Assembly: GCF_900074925.1 (NCBI RefSeq)
Contig: NW_019716255.1
Location: 4,061,604 to 4,125,603, forward strand
Origin: Ramularia collo-cygni
Taxonomy: Eukaryota; Ascomycota; Dothideomycetes; Mycosphaerellales; Mycosphaerellaceae
Direction of reading: 5' to 3'
DNA: 64,000 nucleotides
The translations under genes were made by a program, and so were the position numbers. A model generated the notes under the pieces. It was not told the origin of the DNA. It did no database searches and saw nothing but the letters and a program-made list of their open reading frames with translations. Of this stretch, positions 33,101 to 44,968 are shown piece by piece (position 1 is the stretch's first letter; each line of letters begins with the position of its first letter).

Positions 33101-35718
33101 CTCCTCCTCTTGCCTTTGCATTCACCGGTCAAGGAGCCTCCCACAAGTCAATGAGCCTTGAGTTGTACCGTGATGGTCAGTCCACATTCCGCAAGTCCAT
33201 TGACCATCTTGACTCTCTGGCGCGAAAGCTTGGGTTCCCCTCCTTCATTCCGGCACTGGACGGCTCATTCCCTCAAGACCATGCCCATCTTCCTGTCATC
33301 ACTCAGCTCGCGCTGGTCTCCACAGAGATTGCGCTGGTTCAGCACTGGGCAGCTTTGGGAGTGAAGCCCGACCTCGTCATTGGTCACTCCCTGGGAGAGT
33401 ACGCTGCGCTGTACACAGCAGGTGTCTTGACATCCACAGATGCCCTGTACATGGTCGGACGCCGCGCCGAGCTCCTTCAAGAGAAGTGCGTCGTTGGCAG
33501 CCACGCCATGGTTGCGGTCCGCGCCTCTGTGGCCACCATCGAGGAGTCTGGCAAGCCATTCACGGTCTCGTGTATCAACGGTCCTACCGACACGGTCATC
33601 AGTGGCACACAGGCAGAGATTGCAGATGTCACCGCTACTCTTGAGGCCTCGGGCATTCGTTGCTTCAAGCTGGATGTTGCATTCGCTTTCCACTCGTCGC
33701 AGACGGACCCAATCCTGGAGGAGTTCGAGAATGTGTGCAAGGGTGTCATCTTCCACGAGCCGAAGATTCCCGTCATTTCGCCTCTGCTGGGCAAGGTCAT
33801 CTTCGATGGCAAGACCTTCAACGCCACTTACATGCGTCGTGCCACAAGGGAGGCAGTCGACTTCCTCTCGGCCGTGGGTCACGGTCAAGAGATTATGACC
33901 ATCAGCGATGACACCATGTGGTTGGAGATGGGCCCCCACCCGGTTTGCGCTGGCTTCTTGAAGGCCATCATGTCTGGAGTCGTTGCTCTTCCTTCCATTC
34001 GACGCAGTGAGGACAACTGGACCACCATGGCGCAGACCATGTCTACCTTGTACCGTGCTGGTGTCAAGCTCGACTGGAATGAGTGCCATCGTCCATTTGA
34101 GCGCCAGGTACAGCTTCTCGACTTGCCAACGTACGCCTTTGACGAGAAGAACTACTGGTTGCCCTACATTGGAGATTGGTGTTTGACAAAGGGTAACACC
34201 TTCTACACCAAGAGCATTGAAGCTGCTGCTGCCACCAACCTGCCACCCGCGCCCAAGAGTGAGATCTGTACCTCGACGGTCCAACAGATTATCGAGTGCA
34301 CCATCGATGGTGTTGCTGGCACAGTGGCGATGCAGTCGGACCTCATGCAGCCAGACTNCCTGGCCGCGGCCTTTGGCCATCGTATGAACGGATGCGGTGT
34401 CATCACATCGGTAAGTCACACCATCAATCCTCACCACGCAACCACTAACTGAAGTTTGCAGTCCATTCATGCCGACATTGCGTACACGCTCGGAGAGTAC
34501 CTGTACCGCAAGTTCTTCCCCAGGTCCAAGGCCGCCGTCAAGCTCAACGTAGCAAACTTGATGGTGACCAAGGGTCTGGTCGCGAACAGCAACACCAGCG
34601 AGCCCCAATTGATCCGCGTGACCGCCACGACCTCTGACNTCCACTCTGGTGTCATGGACTTGACTTGGCACAATGTTTCCAAGGACGGCAACCTCGAGGA
34701 GTTTGCCACGTGCAACCTCTACGTCGGAGATGGCAACGACTGGCTTTCCCAGTGGGAGCCCATGGCACACTTGGTTCACAGTCGTGTTGAAGCTCTCGAG
34801 CGTCTCGCGGCCGAAGGCAAAGCCAACCGCTTCAACCGCAACATGGCCTACACTCTCTTCGCCAACAACCTGGTCGACTATGCCGACAAGTACCGTGGCA
34901 TGCAATCGGTCATCATGCACGAGTTTGAGGGTTGCGCAGATGTCCAGTTGACCACCAAGGAAAGCGGTACCTGGACTGTTCCTCCGTTCTTCATTGACAG
35001 CGTGGCTCATTTGGCCGGCTTCATCATGAACTGCACGGATTCCATGGATGCCGTCAACAACTACTGCGTCACTCCAGGTTGGAAGTCGATGCGCTTCGCG
35101 GAGCCTTTGCTTCCTGGGTACAAGTACAAGTCCTACGTCAAGATGATCCCCACCAAGGCAGACCCAACCATCTTCTTCGGAGACGTCTACATCATGCGTC
35201 GGGATGATCTTGCCGTGGTTGGCATGGTTGGCGGTATTGAGTTCCGCAGATATCCTCGCATTCTGCTCAACCGCTTCTTCTCTCCTCCAGACAAGGGCGT
35301 TCCAGTAGCATCCGCGGCAAAGCCTGCTCCAGCAGCCATCAAAGCGGCTCCTGTGGTTCACAAAGCCGCCGCACCTAAGCCAGCTCCAACTCCCGCTCCA
35401 GCAGCACCAACTCCTGCTCCAGCAGCACCCGTTGCTGCTCCAGCAGCGCCCGTGGCTGCCGCCGCCGTGGAGGCGCCAGCCGCAGCTGACAGCATGACCC
35501 AAAAGGCCATGATGCTCATCGCCAAGGAAGCGGCCCTTGAGCTCGAAGATCTCCAGGACGACGTCGGTTTCTCGGATCTTGGAATTGACAGTCTCATGTC
35601 TCTTGTGCTGTCCGAGAAGTTCCGCTCAGAGTTGGACTTGAAGGTCAGCAGTAGTCTGTTCTTGGACTACCCCTTGATTGGCGATTTCAGAAAGTGGTTG
35701 GATGAATACCACAGTTAA
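30176..35718 (+). CDS. Non-reducing polyketide synthase, atrochrysone carboxylic acid synthase type
   Basis: Four exons (30176-30525, 30585-32113, 32174-34410, 34462-35718) join in phase to give 1790 residues, the usual size of MdpG/ACAS-type synthases. Domains: SAT (~15-370), KS (~403-820; Cys ~574 in DTACSSG, His in ELHGTGT, NVGHSESAAG), AT (~940-1250; Ser ~1030 in GHSLGEY), product template (~1325-1640; His in AFGHRMNGCG, Asp in FFIDSVAHLAG), and one ACP (phosphopantetheine Ser ~1748 in DLGIDSLMSL). An Ala/Pro-rich linker precedes the ACP. There is no TE or reductase domain, matching the separate metallo-hydrolase. The SAT motif normally GxCxG reads GLGVG, so the usual Cys is missing. Likely product is an octaketide anthrone precursor. 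Five ambiguous bases fall in exons (30507, 32609, 32671, 34358, 34639) and one in intron 1. Confidence 0.95.
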
Positions 35719-37227
35719 GTAGTAGTTGAGAGGGCAAAACAGAGCTGCTGGGGGTTTTTTGATGATTTGTGACGGGCGTTTGGGGATGGGGTCTTGGATA
35801 ATTGACTTGCGAATTGTAGAATGTAGAGCGTTTTTTTTGGTTCTATTCAAACCTTTTCAATCTTATTAGCTGATGGGTTTTTCTCAAGTCGCACGTCCTC
35901 TTCACTCTCGTATCAAAACTTTGACAAGATCCGCAGTGAAGAGGTGGGAATGCTGTTTATCGAGTAGACTCTTTGCAAAATTGACCGGTCATGTCTCCAT
36001 GCGGAGCGTCTTCACCCTTGAAAGGTTATGCTGCTTGTCGACTGTCCAGTCTCTCGTCGATGGAGGGCACTTGCACCTTGTCGAAGACGCGTGACATGGC
36101 AAAGACGCGTGCCACGGAGTAAGAACAGGCAGACCGTTTTCCACGCGCTTATGTCCATCTTAATAGTCAAGCTTTCATCAAAGCTCCGTTTCGCGATGCA
36201 CTTCCGTGTAAGAGTGTTGAAGTTACGCGATTGGTGTCGAAAGTGTGCCATCAATGCCGTCCATCGATGATGGCATCACAAACGACCGATGGATCACAGT
36301 CTGTGCACGGCTGCGCCAAGTCAATTCTTAGGGTTAGGGTTGGGGTATAGAGTAAGAGGGCTCGAGCATCGTGACAGCGACCAAGATATATGAGAGCAGT
36401 CGTATCCATACTCTTGGGGGGTAGATCACAATTTCGGTCATGTTCTGTGAGGTTCTGATGGTTCATTGTGGTGCTACTGTAGATTTCGCGTGTTTGCTCG
36501 ACTTGCGGGAAGGAAAAAATTAACTTCCACTCACTCACCTTCTTTCACCCACTTCATCTTACTAGGGGAATGCTTCGAACTAGCATTTCTATGTTATCCG
36601 AGCTCCGGCCGGATCTCGGTGCGAACTATATGCGTCAATGGGTATTAAATCAAGTATAAGGAAGGGCCTTTACGTCTTTACTCGCATAGTGAACTCGATC
36701 GCTAGGCGAGCAATGCCGTCAATCGCCGCTGTTGGAATGCAGAGAGAATGCAAAAGCCGGCGACTTGAAACGGCAGTTTCAGGACGGCCGGGCCGGGTGA
36801 CCGGGTGACAGCATCCGTCATCGCTCAATCATCTTCATGTCAAGTCCATACTGTCAAGTCCAAAGTATCGCGTCTTGTTACATGGGCATTTAGGTCACTG
36901 TGAGGCATCATTCGTATCTCCAGTTTACCATGGACTTCAACAGCTCATACGTCCACCTAGCGGACTCGGGAGGATGTGCTCTGATGCTCAAGCCACCAAC
37001 GAGCGAGTAGTCAAGGAACACAGCTATGTTCCCAATCTCATTCACTCGATCAACAAGCAAAACATATCAGACTTCATCATTGCGTCGTAATGTCTTCTTC
37101 TAATGTCAATCAAAACGCCTAGCTGACCGAGTCGGAAAAAAAAAAACTCCTTCCCTGATATACCATACAAACCCACCCCCTGACCGACTCCTTGGAACTC
37201 CTTCCCGCTCTGCCACAGCGACGACCT
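35719..37227. other. Right edge of the cluster, gene-free
   Basis: 1.5 kb without a supported gene. It contains a short telomere-like run (36328-36345). It probably marks the end of the biosynthetic cluster on this side. Confidence 0.5.
36328..36345 (+). repeat. Short interstitial telomere-like run
   Basis: TTAGGGTTAGGGTTGGGG is two perfect TTAGGG units followed by a TTGGGG variant. It is too short to prove an old chromosome end and could be a promoter element or chance. Confidence 0.4.
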
Positions 37228-37878
37228 CTACGAATTTTGAGACGGGTTCTCCCAGCCCGAAACAGCATCAACAAGCCATGTATCCAGCGCCTCAAGCTTG
37301 CACCTCCCACCCGACACGTGCGCATCCCGGTTGCTCTTGCGGGTAAACGAGACACAGCACAGGGGACACTGAAAGTTGGTCGTCTTCTCCCGAATGTGGC
37401 GTCGATAGTTCTCTATATTGGAAAAGGACCTGCCTCCGCACCCATGTTCGAAGCAGCGAAAGACACGCCGATCCTCTCGCCCACCGCCACACTTTGTTGG
37501 TGGGGGATTATTGGATCGGGTGGGATCTTGCATGATCGTAGTAGTGCCGTGGTTGGCGACCTGATGATCGTGGGGAACCGGTGGTCTTTGTGCGTAGTTG
37601 TGGTGGTGATTGTAGATTCCGCCTGCAGCTAATTGGTTCGGTATGCTCGCGTTGGTGTTGGTGTGGACTACTACATTGTGTGGGGTTGTTGTGGTTCTTT
37701 CGGTGTTCCGATGGAGTTCGGTCGGTCTGAGAAAGCTGGCACGCGCTTGTTCGTGGCTTTGCAGCCACGCTAAATGTGCGTAGTCTCCGGGATCAGCATG
37801 GGGAGACCCAGAGTATGAAGAATTCGGATCGATGGGCGAGTTGCTTGGTAACATGCTTGATCGATGGGACATTGACAT
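37228..37878 (-). CDS. Degenerate C2H2-type zinc-finger protein
   Basis: An intronless frame of 216 residues. The first ~130 residues are low complexity, rich in His, Asn, Thr and Pro. Then come two zinc-finger-like units: residues 142-165 (FRCFEHGCGGRSFSNIENYRRH) have two Cys and one clear His but no obvious second His, and residues 171-193 (CPLC, then H187 and C193) form a C2HC finger. It is probably a nuclear DNA-binding protein of the fungal C2H2 group. It lies 1.5 kb beyond the PKS; whether it has any link to the cluster is unknown. It may be an isolated regulator. Confidence 0.65.
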   Translation of the reverse strand: MSMSHRSSMLPSNSPIDPNSSYSGSPHADPGDYAHLAWLQSHEQARASFLRPTELHRNTERTTTTPHNVVVHTNTNASIPNQLAAGGIYNHHHNYAQRPPVPHDHQVANHGTTTIMQDPTRSNNPPPTKCGGGREDRRVFRCFEHGCGGRSFSNIENYRRHIREKTTNFQCPLCCVSFTRKSNRDAHVSGGRCKLEALDTWLVDAVSGWENPSQNS

Positions 37879-40629
37879 TGTTTTTGGACCAAGTTTTTGT
37901 GGAGAAATGTTGATTGTTGGGTTTTTTGCTAGGAAGCCGTGGACCGCCGCAGAGAGACTGGAGCGTTTTGCTAGCGGAACTTAGCCCTCTTATCTCTAGG
38001 CTCCCCAGAGACGGACAAATTACAATTGCGCGCGGCGGGATTCCTTTCGTGAAGGGTGCCAATCGGAGCTATGGTATGGCGCCACCTTAATGATGCTGGT
38101 ACATAGAGGAAATGCGGTGCATGTGCGGTGCCTATGCTCGCCGCGTGGCAGGGTCAAGGGCGTGAGGGCCCATGATCTGCCACGTGCGAGCCAACAGGCG
38201 TGCAAAGTAGACTTCTCCCGCAAATCATACAACAACAGCCTTGTGACTTCCCCGGTATTCAGCGAAATCGTCCGATCTCCAGTTTTACAACGAGCTTTTG
38301 AATGTTGATGGCATCTGAAACGACAATCTCAAAAGATCAATGTTTACACGTCGGTGTTGTTCGACATTCCGCGCTTATGGCGGTCAGGAAGGGTTGAGAG
38401 CAGTCTAGCTGGGGTTTGCTTGGTCCCTTTGTTGAACGCTGCTGTTGAACGTTGCTTGGAATACAGTTGAACGAAACAGAGGGGACCGGGGGGTCAGCCT
38501 AGGGAGTTCCGAGTGGGGGAGGTCAGCGAGATCAGGAGCATTTACGAATGATCTTGATCGACCAGTGACGGCGTTTGATGGAAGGGAAGTGCTGGTCACT
38601 AGGAATGGGTAGTAAAAAGTGGAGCTAGGGGTTCACATTGTGTAGTACGGCCCGCAAGGTACGATCACCCTTCATCATCTACATCTACATATCCGTCAGC
38701 CGAGTAGACTATGATGATGAAGACTTCCACGTCTTGTGACATTGATCCTAACAATAGACTTGGAAGTGACCGNCGACTACGAAACTTGAGATCGTCCTTG
38801 AATATCGTCCACGGAGATGAATCGATGCCCATCCCTCGAATTATGCCGAGACGCGATATCTCGCCAATTAGCGAAGGAGCACCCTTCATCATATACCCCG
38901 GAGTCCGGATTACCATTTTGGGAGAGAGATCTAGGCCACCATTTGTGTAAGACGGAGGTTCCCATTCCGCGACAGACCGTTGCTAGAAATCGTACTCGAG
39001 AGAGAAACGAAAGAAGGGGAGGGACGAGAGAATGAATGAAGACAGAAAGTGCAAGCCGTTCGAAATCGTGTCGAAGATAGGCACTGCCTATACACCGAGG
39101 CAGTAGTACTGTTAGCTGGCCCTCGAAACCAACGTCGGAGAAGCACACTCGTCTCGATATGTCTTCCTCTCATGTTAAAGTGCCATCACCGGGTATGATC
39201 GTACAGCTGTATGCAGTATCATTGTCGGCAACACCTTGGTGGGATGTATCTTCAAAGTTTCAGGGCCGAGGCAGTCCAGTAGAACTGTCTCACTGTCTCA
39301 GTTGTGTGGCTTAGACGATTCACAAAGCTAGGGACAGCGTGGGATATTACCACCGAGCCTTGTTCACGCCGTCAGAGCTCGGGCATGGATGGAAGGTGTT
39401 CATTGCTCAACTTACCCATTGTTCATCGCCGCCCGATGTTTTGGAAGCCAGAGCCGCGAGGAGGTTAGAAAATAGAGCCGTGTCATTGGATACTATGTCT
39501 CGGGTGAGGATGGCGCGGCAACAACTTCTCTACTAGGGAAGAGTCATCCAAGGGGGCCTGACTATGTGTGGTCAGGTCCACACAATCCCACCACCTGCGT
39601 ATGAGGCTCGTATCATGATATCATCAAACACACCATTGCTGNGAAGATCCTTGTTGTTCTAGCGGCGCTGTTCAGAACGAGCTTTGTCGGGGTTAAGCGA
39701 CAGTCTGTCTTTCCCATGCACATGAATGGGAAATCTTGGGTCGCCGTCCCCTGATATTGTCCCCGAGGATCGCGGCTAGGATCAAGGCTGGGGTAAGATC
39801 AAGCCTATTTTAATAACTGAACTGCATGCATCACCGTGTGAACAGGGTCTGTCATGCATACGGGAATGGCCGAAAAAATGGCAAGGAATCTCGCCGCCAA
39901 TGTGTGTGGAAAGCTCACTTGATTATGGCTCCTGTTGGCCGGACTTTGTTGATGGGGAAAACGGAATGTTCCAGTATGCATTGAGCAGGACCTGATGCCG
40001 GCTGTCCCTTGCACATGGCAAACGGCTCGGACCGTGCAGGTTTCACCCACCAAAAACCCCTGGCTCAGCCCTGAGGAAATGGGCCAGACCCTGAAAGCCC
40101 GGACGGGAAGGTCACACTCCAGAGACAATGGAATACATCTACTACACGGAGTCTGTGAATGTTAGCTTAGGCGAAAGTGCCGTGCTATACAACTTGCTCT
40201 GTAATTCCTCCGGGCCCCGAATCTCAAAATTCCACATTCATCTGCTTATATTTGTGCGAAACCTTCTTCCATCAACGAGCTGCAACCGAGTGGGGGATCT
40301 TGGCAGTATATTCGTCTCTGCCTTCGGATCCTGCGATGACACTCCATCAACCACCAAGACTGTCCACAACAAAATCTTTACAAGGGTGGACACCATCTGA
40401 AAGGGTATCCCTTCAGCAAAATGAACCGAGGCCCAGTAAGGAACGAGTGACTCTCGCAAGACTACATCATTCATCACACCCCGGTCGTCTGGACGGCAAT
40501 TGGAACAATTGAAGCTTTTCTTTTCGGGCCTTCCGCGTGTTGCACCTTTCGTCACAGGTCTCTCTATTGTGTGCAATCCGCCCGCGCCGATGCCGACATC
40601 CCAATAACCTATGAATGAACTGCATGCAT

Positions 40630-40643
40630 GGGGGGGGGGGGGG
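40630..40643 (+). repeat. G homopolymer
   Basis: About 14 consecutive G residues following CTGCATGCAT. Length is prone to sequencing error. No function proposed. Confidence 0.6.
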
Positions 40644-40890
40644 AGATTGTGTATACCCCACAGAAAAGCTTCCTAAGGTACCCGGTGGGTGGCCCCGGTC
40701 TCGTTTTGTTGTGCGATGCGATGCGCAGAAGAAATGTAACATGCAACAGATCGGCTGGCTTGGCGAACTTTGCTTCATCAAGAGCAATCTTTGAAAGTCT
40801 GTAATCCTGGATCCCCAAAACGCAGAGTTACTGGATGGGGCCTACTTACATACTGTTAGAGGCTTTGCTCTTGCGAAGTATACGAAGCAC

Positions 40891-41032
40891 AGAGGGTGTC
40901 CCGCATCCTGGACGCACTCTAAATAACAGGGAGGTCTTCATCTAATGTGCGCACTCCATTCCGTCGACAATTGACGTGGATTTGTTAGGGCTTTTCGCCC
41001 AGCCTCCAGAGTCCATATGCAGAATTAGGGCT
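40891..41032 (+). repeat. Diverged direct repeat, copy A
   Basis: Starts AGAGGGTG and ends AATTAGGGCT. It aligns to copy B (41126-41263) over about 140 bp with many substitutions and few gaps. In the best-matched part it reads CAATTGACGTGGATTTGTT where copy B has CAACCGACGCGGATTCGTT, all C-to-T. Confidence 0.6.
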
Positions 41033-41125
41033 TTGCAATGGGCTCATTATCTGCTCTAAACAAGTTCATCCAGGTTGCAAACTTGCAAGCCAGCGCCTAT
41101 ACCAGTATTCTTAGCCAGCTTCTAT

Positions 41126-41263
41126 AGAGGGTATTCCGCTTACTGGAAGCACGCTAAAGAAATCGGGAGGTTTTCGTCCAGTCTGCGCTCTCCATTCTCT
41201 CGACAACCGACGCGGATTCGTTCCGGATTTCCCGCTCAGCTTCCCGTATGCAGGACTGGGGCT
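41126..41263 (+). repeat. Diverged direct repeat, copy B
   Basis: Partner of copy A, about 235 bp downstream, same orientation. It is the GC-richer member. The differences in the central part look like RIP-type C-to-T changes in copy A. Confidence 0.6.
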
Positions 41264-43339
41264 GTATCGTTTGTAAGTCGCAATCTACCCTGCAGTGCGG
41301 ACTTTGACCGCACTTTACGCCCCGAATGTTCTCCGGCTGTCAAACGATCCCTTACTATAGGCGCTCTGCCGGCATGAATCGTGATATGTGCAGCTTTTGC
41401 GGGATCAAATTCGCAGGCTTTTCCATCGAATCCATCAAGTCTTTGACTAGTTCCTACCAAAAAAGAACCGGGGTTACGAGGATGCGAGTGCTTGCCCTGA
41501 GAACCGACTCGAGTACTCCCGCTGCCTTCGTACGTCGGCTCCTTTCCTTCCAAAACAGATGCGTGGGCCTTTTGCCACTTCTTTGGCATCCATCTCCCAA
41601 GGAAAAAAGTTGCAATGATCAAGGTCCTGACGGCATCACCTCCACAAGCTACAATCTAGTTGGCGTCAGCGGATTGGAAGGGGTCTCGAGGCGGATGCAT
41701 CCAACAGTCTGAAGCTGTAACCGAGAGATGAGACGAGTTGATGTTCTGATTGTTATACGTGTCTGCCGTTCTCAGACCTTTTAACTTTTGACTGCTTTTT
41801 GTGGTATCACACATGAACGATCTCGAAAGCACGATCTTGAATGATCTTTCGTCAAGTGAGAACAAGCCTTCTCCGAACCAACCTCAGCACCTGCGACAGG
41901 CGGCCCATCAATCGAGCAACCCAACAGATTCCTAATGAGGCGTGAACAGGACTTTCAGGCAACACGGCATCAAGAACTGCGGCACATATTGAGGTCAGCC
42001 CTATACAATAAGGTTGGTTGAGGCCAGTAGCTTGATCTTTCCCACATCAACGTCACGATTGCCAACGGCTGGCCTAGACCACGAATTTTACATTTCTCAG
42101 ACTGGACTTTGAAAGTCTTCGCCAAGTGTGATGATGACATGGCAGTCGTCGAGTATGGCATCGCAGCAGCCTTGCGCCTAAATCACGCTACAATCTACTC
42201 AACAATCCTTCTTTTCTTGATGTTCCTTGCTGACACACTTTTCTTGTCTCTTTCCCTAGAACAATTTTTGGGCATGGTTCTCCCCCACGATGTGAAGACG
42301 CCGTTGTGAGATTGGAATTCTCCAGATCAGCAGCTTGTACACTTTTTGTGAAGCCTATCGCGGCATCGCAAGAAACATTGGGTATGTATGATGCGAACGG
42401 CCCTGATCGACACCCGTCCATCTTGATTTGCCTCTTATCGGGAAGCATAACTCCCGAAGCGCATCTACCACGTTGTGAACCACCACTGTAAGGATTGGAT
42501 CGAGCTAAATTCCTGGAGCACCACCTCGGCACGGACTGTTCCCAAAAAACGCCTTCCCAATCGGGTAAGATGTAGTACAGTAGGGTTTAGGACAAGCTTT
42601 TGCTCAGGGCAACATTTTCTACAAGGCCGAACATAATGGATTGTCGTCGCTGACTTTTTGGGTGGGTTGACTAGGCTAGAGTGCGGTCTGCAAACGAGAT
42701 TTGAATGGAGTCTTTTCCAAATGGACCTGTATTTGGAGACCTTGTGGAGCCCATCGCGATTGATAGAAGAGGACACCAGAAGACCAAATACCAAAAACCC
42801 TCACAAGATGAGTTATTCTTTGATCGACAGAGGATCAAGTTCATGCGAGCTCTCTGCGTCTTCATTCGATCGGAGGCGGATCCGATCGTAGTTTGCATGG
42901 AACGTCTAGCCCATCCTTCATGCGAAGCTTTCTCAATGTTCCTGACGTCAAAACCTACTTCTCGAACTACCACATCAACTAACGACGGCTAATTCCTTGG
43001 GATCGAAGGCGAAAAAGGACTGGAGCATCCTTTAATCCACGTTCCATGCTCATTTGATTGGCTAGTTCGCACTTTCACATGCAGCTACCGTTGTGCAGGA
43101 ATGACAATTCGTGGGGATCTTCGTCTGTTGCACCACATTTGCATCGTCGTCACGGTTGTGTGTGGACATGCTCTGATGATGATTCTTGGAAAGGCCGGCC
43201 TCCTTTGATGCTGGCAGAGTTTTTCATCGTTGATATATCCAGAACGTCTCCCTGAGCTCTAACTTTCGCTCCGACTCATAGCACACAGCACACAACACAT
43301 TCTTTTTCTACTCAAACTCAACAAACACCCGTGATAATC

Positions 43340-43886
43340 ATGCAGTTCTTCGCTATCCTCTCGCTCCTGGCCGCGGCCGCCATCGCCAGTCCTATGGTCG
43401 TTCCAGAAAAGGCCAACACATTCCCAGAGACCACTTTCACCGCCTCATTCGGATCTTTCACCCAGACATTCACTGTTCGTATCGAACCAATTTCCTCGTC
43501 AACTACACACACACACCTGCTGATCGATTCTTCCAATTTAGTTCCCTCTCCTCCCTACCGGTCACCCATCATCTTCCACCACCGCCCAGACCACCACCAA
43601 GTCGTCCACCTCCGCCCAGACGACTCAGCCATCTTTCCCCACCGGATTCCCGGGATTCCCACTCCCATCTTTCCCTACCGAGTTCCCGAAGCCAACATTC
43701 CCTCCCGTCTTCCCCAGCTTCCCAGTTCCAAGCGCTTCGAAGCCGACTGCGAAGCCTACTCACTGGAGATTCCCCGCCAAGAACTGTATGTCTTGTCTGA
43801 AATCCATCTTGTTCTACCATTGTCTGTTACTGACAATTTCGCAGGATGAAGTCGAGAGCCAAGGATTAAGGTCCGGTGAAGAGTAG
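43340..43886 (+). CDS. Small secreted Phe/Pro- and Ser/Thr-rich protein
   Basis: The start at 43340 gives a clear signal peptide (MQFFAILSLLAAAAIAS). I favour exons 43340-43474 and 43542 onward, joined by a 67-bp intron with a GTTCGT donor. The second exon then reads a Ser/Thr-rich part (PSSSTTAQTTTKSSTSAQTT) followed by repeated F-P units (PTGFPGFPLP, PSFPTEFP). Without splicing the same DNA gives a less protein-like His/Arg/Pro-rich sequence. The 3' end is uncertain: reading on stops at 43886, while a second intron from 43786 would stop at once. It is probably an extracellular or wall protein. Its signal peptide resembles that of the next gene. No known domain. Confidence 0.55.
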
Positions 43887-44968
43887 AGCTGTAGTCAAAG
43901 ATTCAATTCGCTCTGGAGTAACTTAACGCTATACTACGATAGATCGATCAACAAATTCCTGAAGCTTCTATGAAACACACACACGTTTGTCTTTTGTTTT
44001 GAAGAAGATCAACAACGATTCGAGTTCAATGCCGCTTCAGACTTTTCATCGGAAACAGCTTCCAGGTCAATTCTCCACAGTAGCACCAAACCACCTCTAC
44101 ATCATTCTTTCCAAAGCTAATGGCCTCTCCGTTGTTCTCTGATGATTCTTGCTTCTCACATTAAACGGTCTGAAAAGCATGGAATCGCTACACTCCATTC
44201 GCTGTCGCAAGCCAAGACTGCATCATCATGTGCAGCGAAACTGTCAAAACATCGCCTCTGACGACTTGGAAGGTCTCCAAACATGAGCAACGCCTGCCAC
44301 ATCCTGCGCCTTCACATCTTACAGAATAATCAGCATATTGTGATGCTGTACCTCATCATTCCTACCAGTTTATGTAATCATGATAAGCTTTCGAACAAGC
44401 TTCGAACATGTACAGGGGAGTGTTCGTGATATACACAAACCGATCACAANCGCCCCCGAAGATCGCATGAACCGTAAGGTATAGAAAAATCCATCGACGC
44501 CGACAAAAATCCTCTCATTTCACCCCGCAGCTACATGCGACAACTTCCTCCCAAAGAAGTCTGGTCGTCTTCATTACAGAACTCGAGTCGGACTTTTCGA
44601 TGTTCGAGTCATGGAATGTGATACAGGGGATTTTTTCATGCCGTCTTGCCATTGGTATAGTATTAATGTGGGGTATCTATTACACCTAGGGTTTGAAGTT
44701 TTGAAATGCATAGCCTGGATGCTTTGTCACGAGTCACATTCGTTGCGATTTGGTGCATGTATCGTGGAGGTGGGGGAGGGATTGCGACTCCAGATGATAC
44801 TCTCTTTGATACATGGAGAAAAAGTATCACCTGGAGAGACAGACATATAAGGGTAGTTCTTTCAGAGATCTTGTTGGCTCCATCCATCCAGCACAGTACA
44901 CTCTCTCTCTTCAAGTCGTTCCTTCTCAATTTCCCTCCCTACACAAACAGTCGGCCAGGTTGCCCACT
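43887..44968. other. Intergenic region between two secreted-protein genes
   Basis: 1.1 kb with no supported gene; one ambiguous base near 44450. It carries the promoter of the low-complexity secreted protein gene. Confidence 0.5.

Larger units (their letters stand above)
37879..43339. other. 5.4-kb gene-poor region
   Basis: No open frame here has a recognisable domain, a credible splice pattern or a signal peptide, so no gene is called. It contains a diverged direct repeat (40891-41032 and 41126-41263), a G homopolymer near 40630 and ambiguous bases near 38773 and 39642. It may hold unrecognised non-coding transcripts or decayed sequence. Confidence 0.45.

Noticed and set aside
33265..35502. 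Very long open frame antisense to the PKS (745 codons), and another at 31279-32556
   Set aside because: They are exact shadows of PKS exons, show no domain, and come from the codon bias of the real frame.
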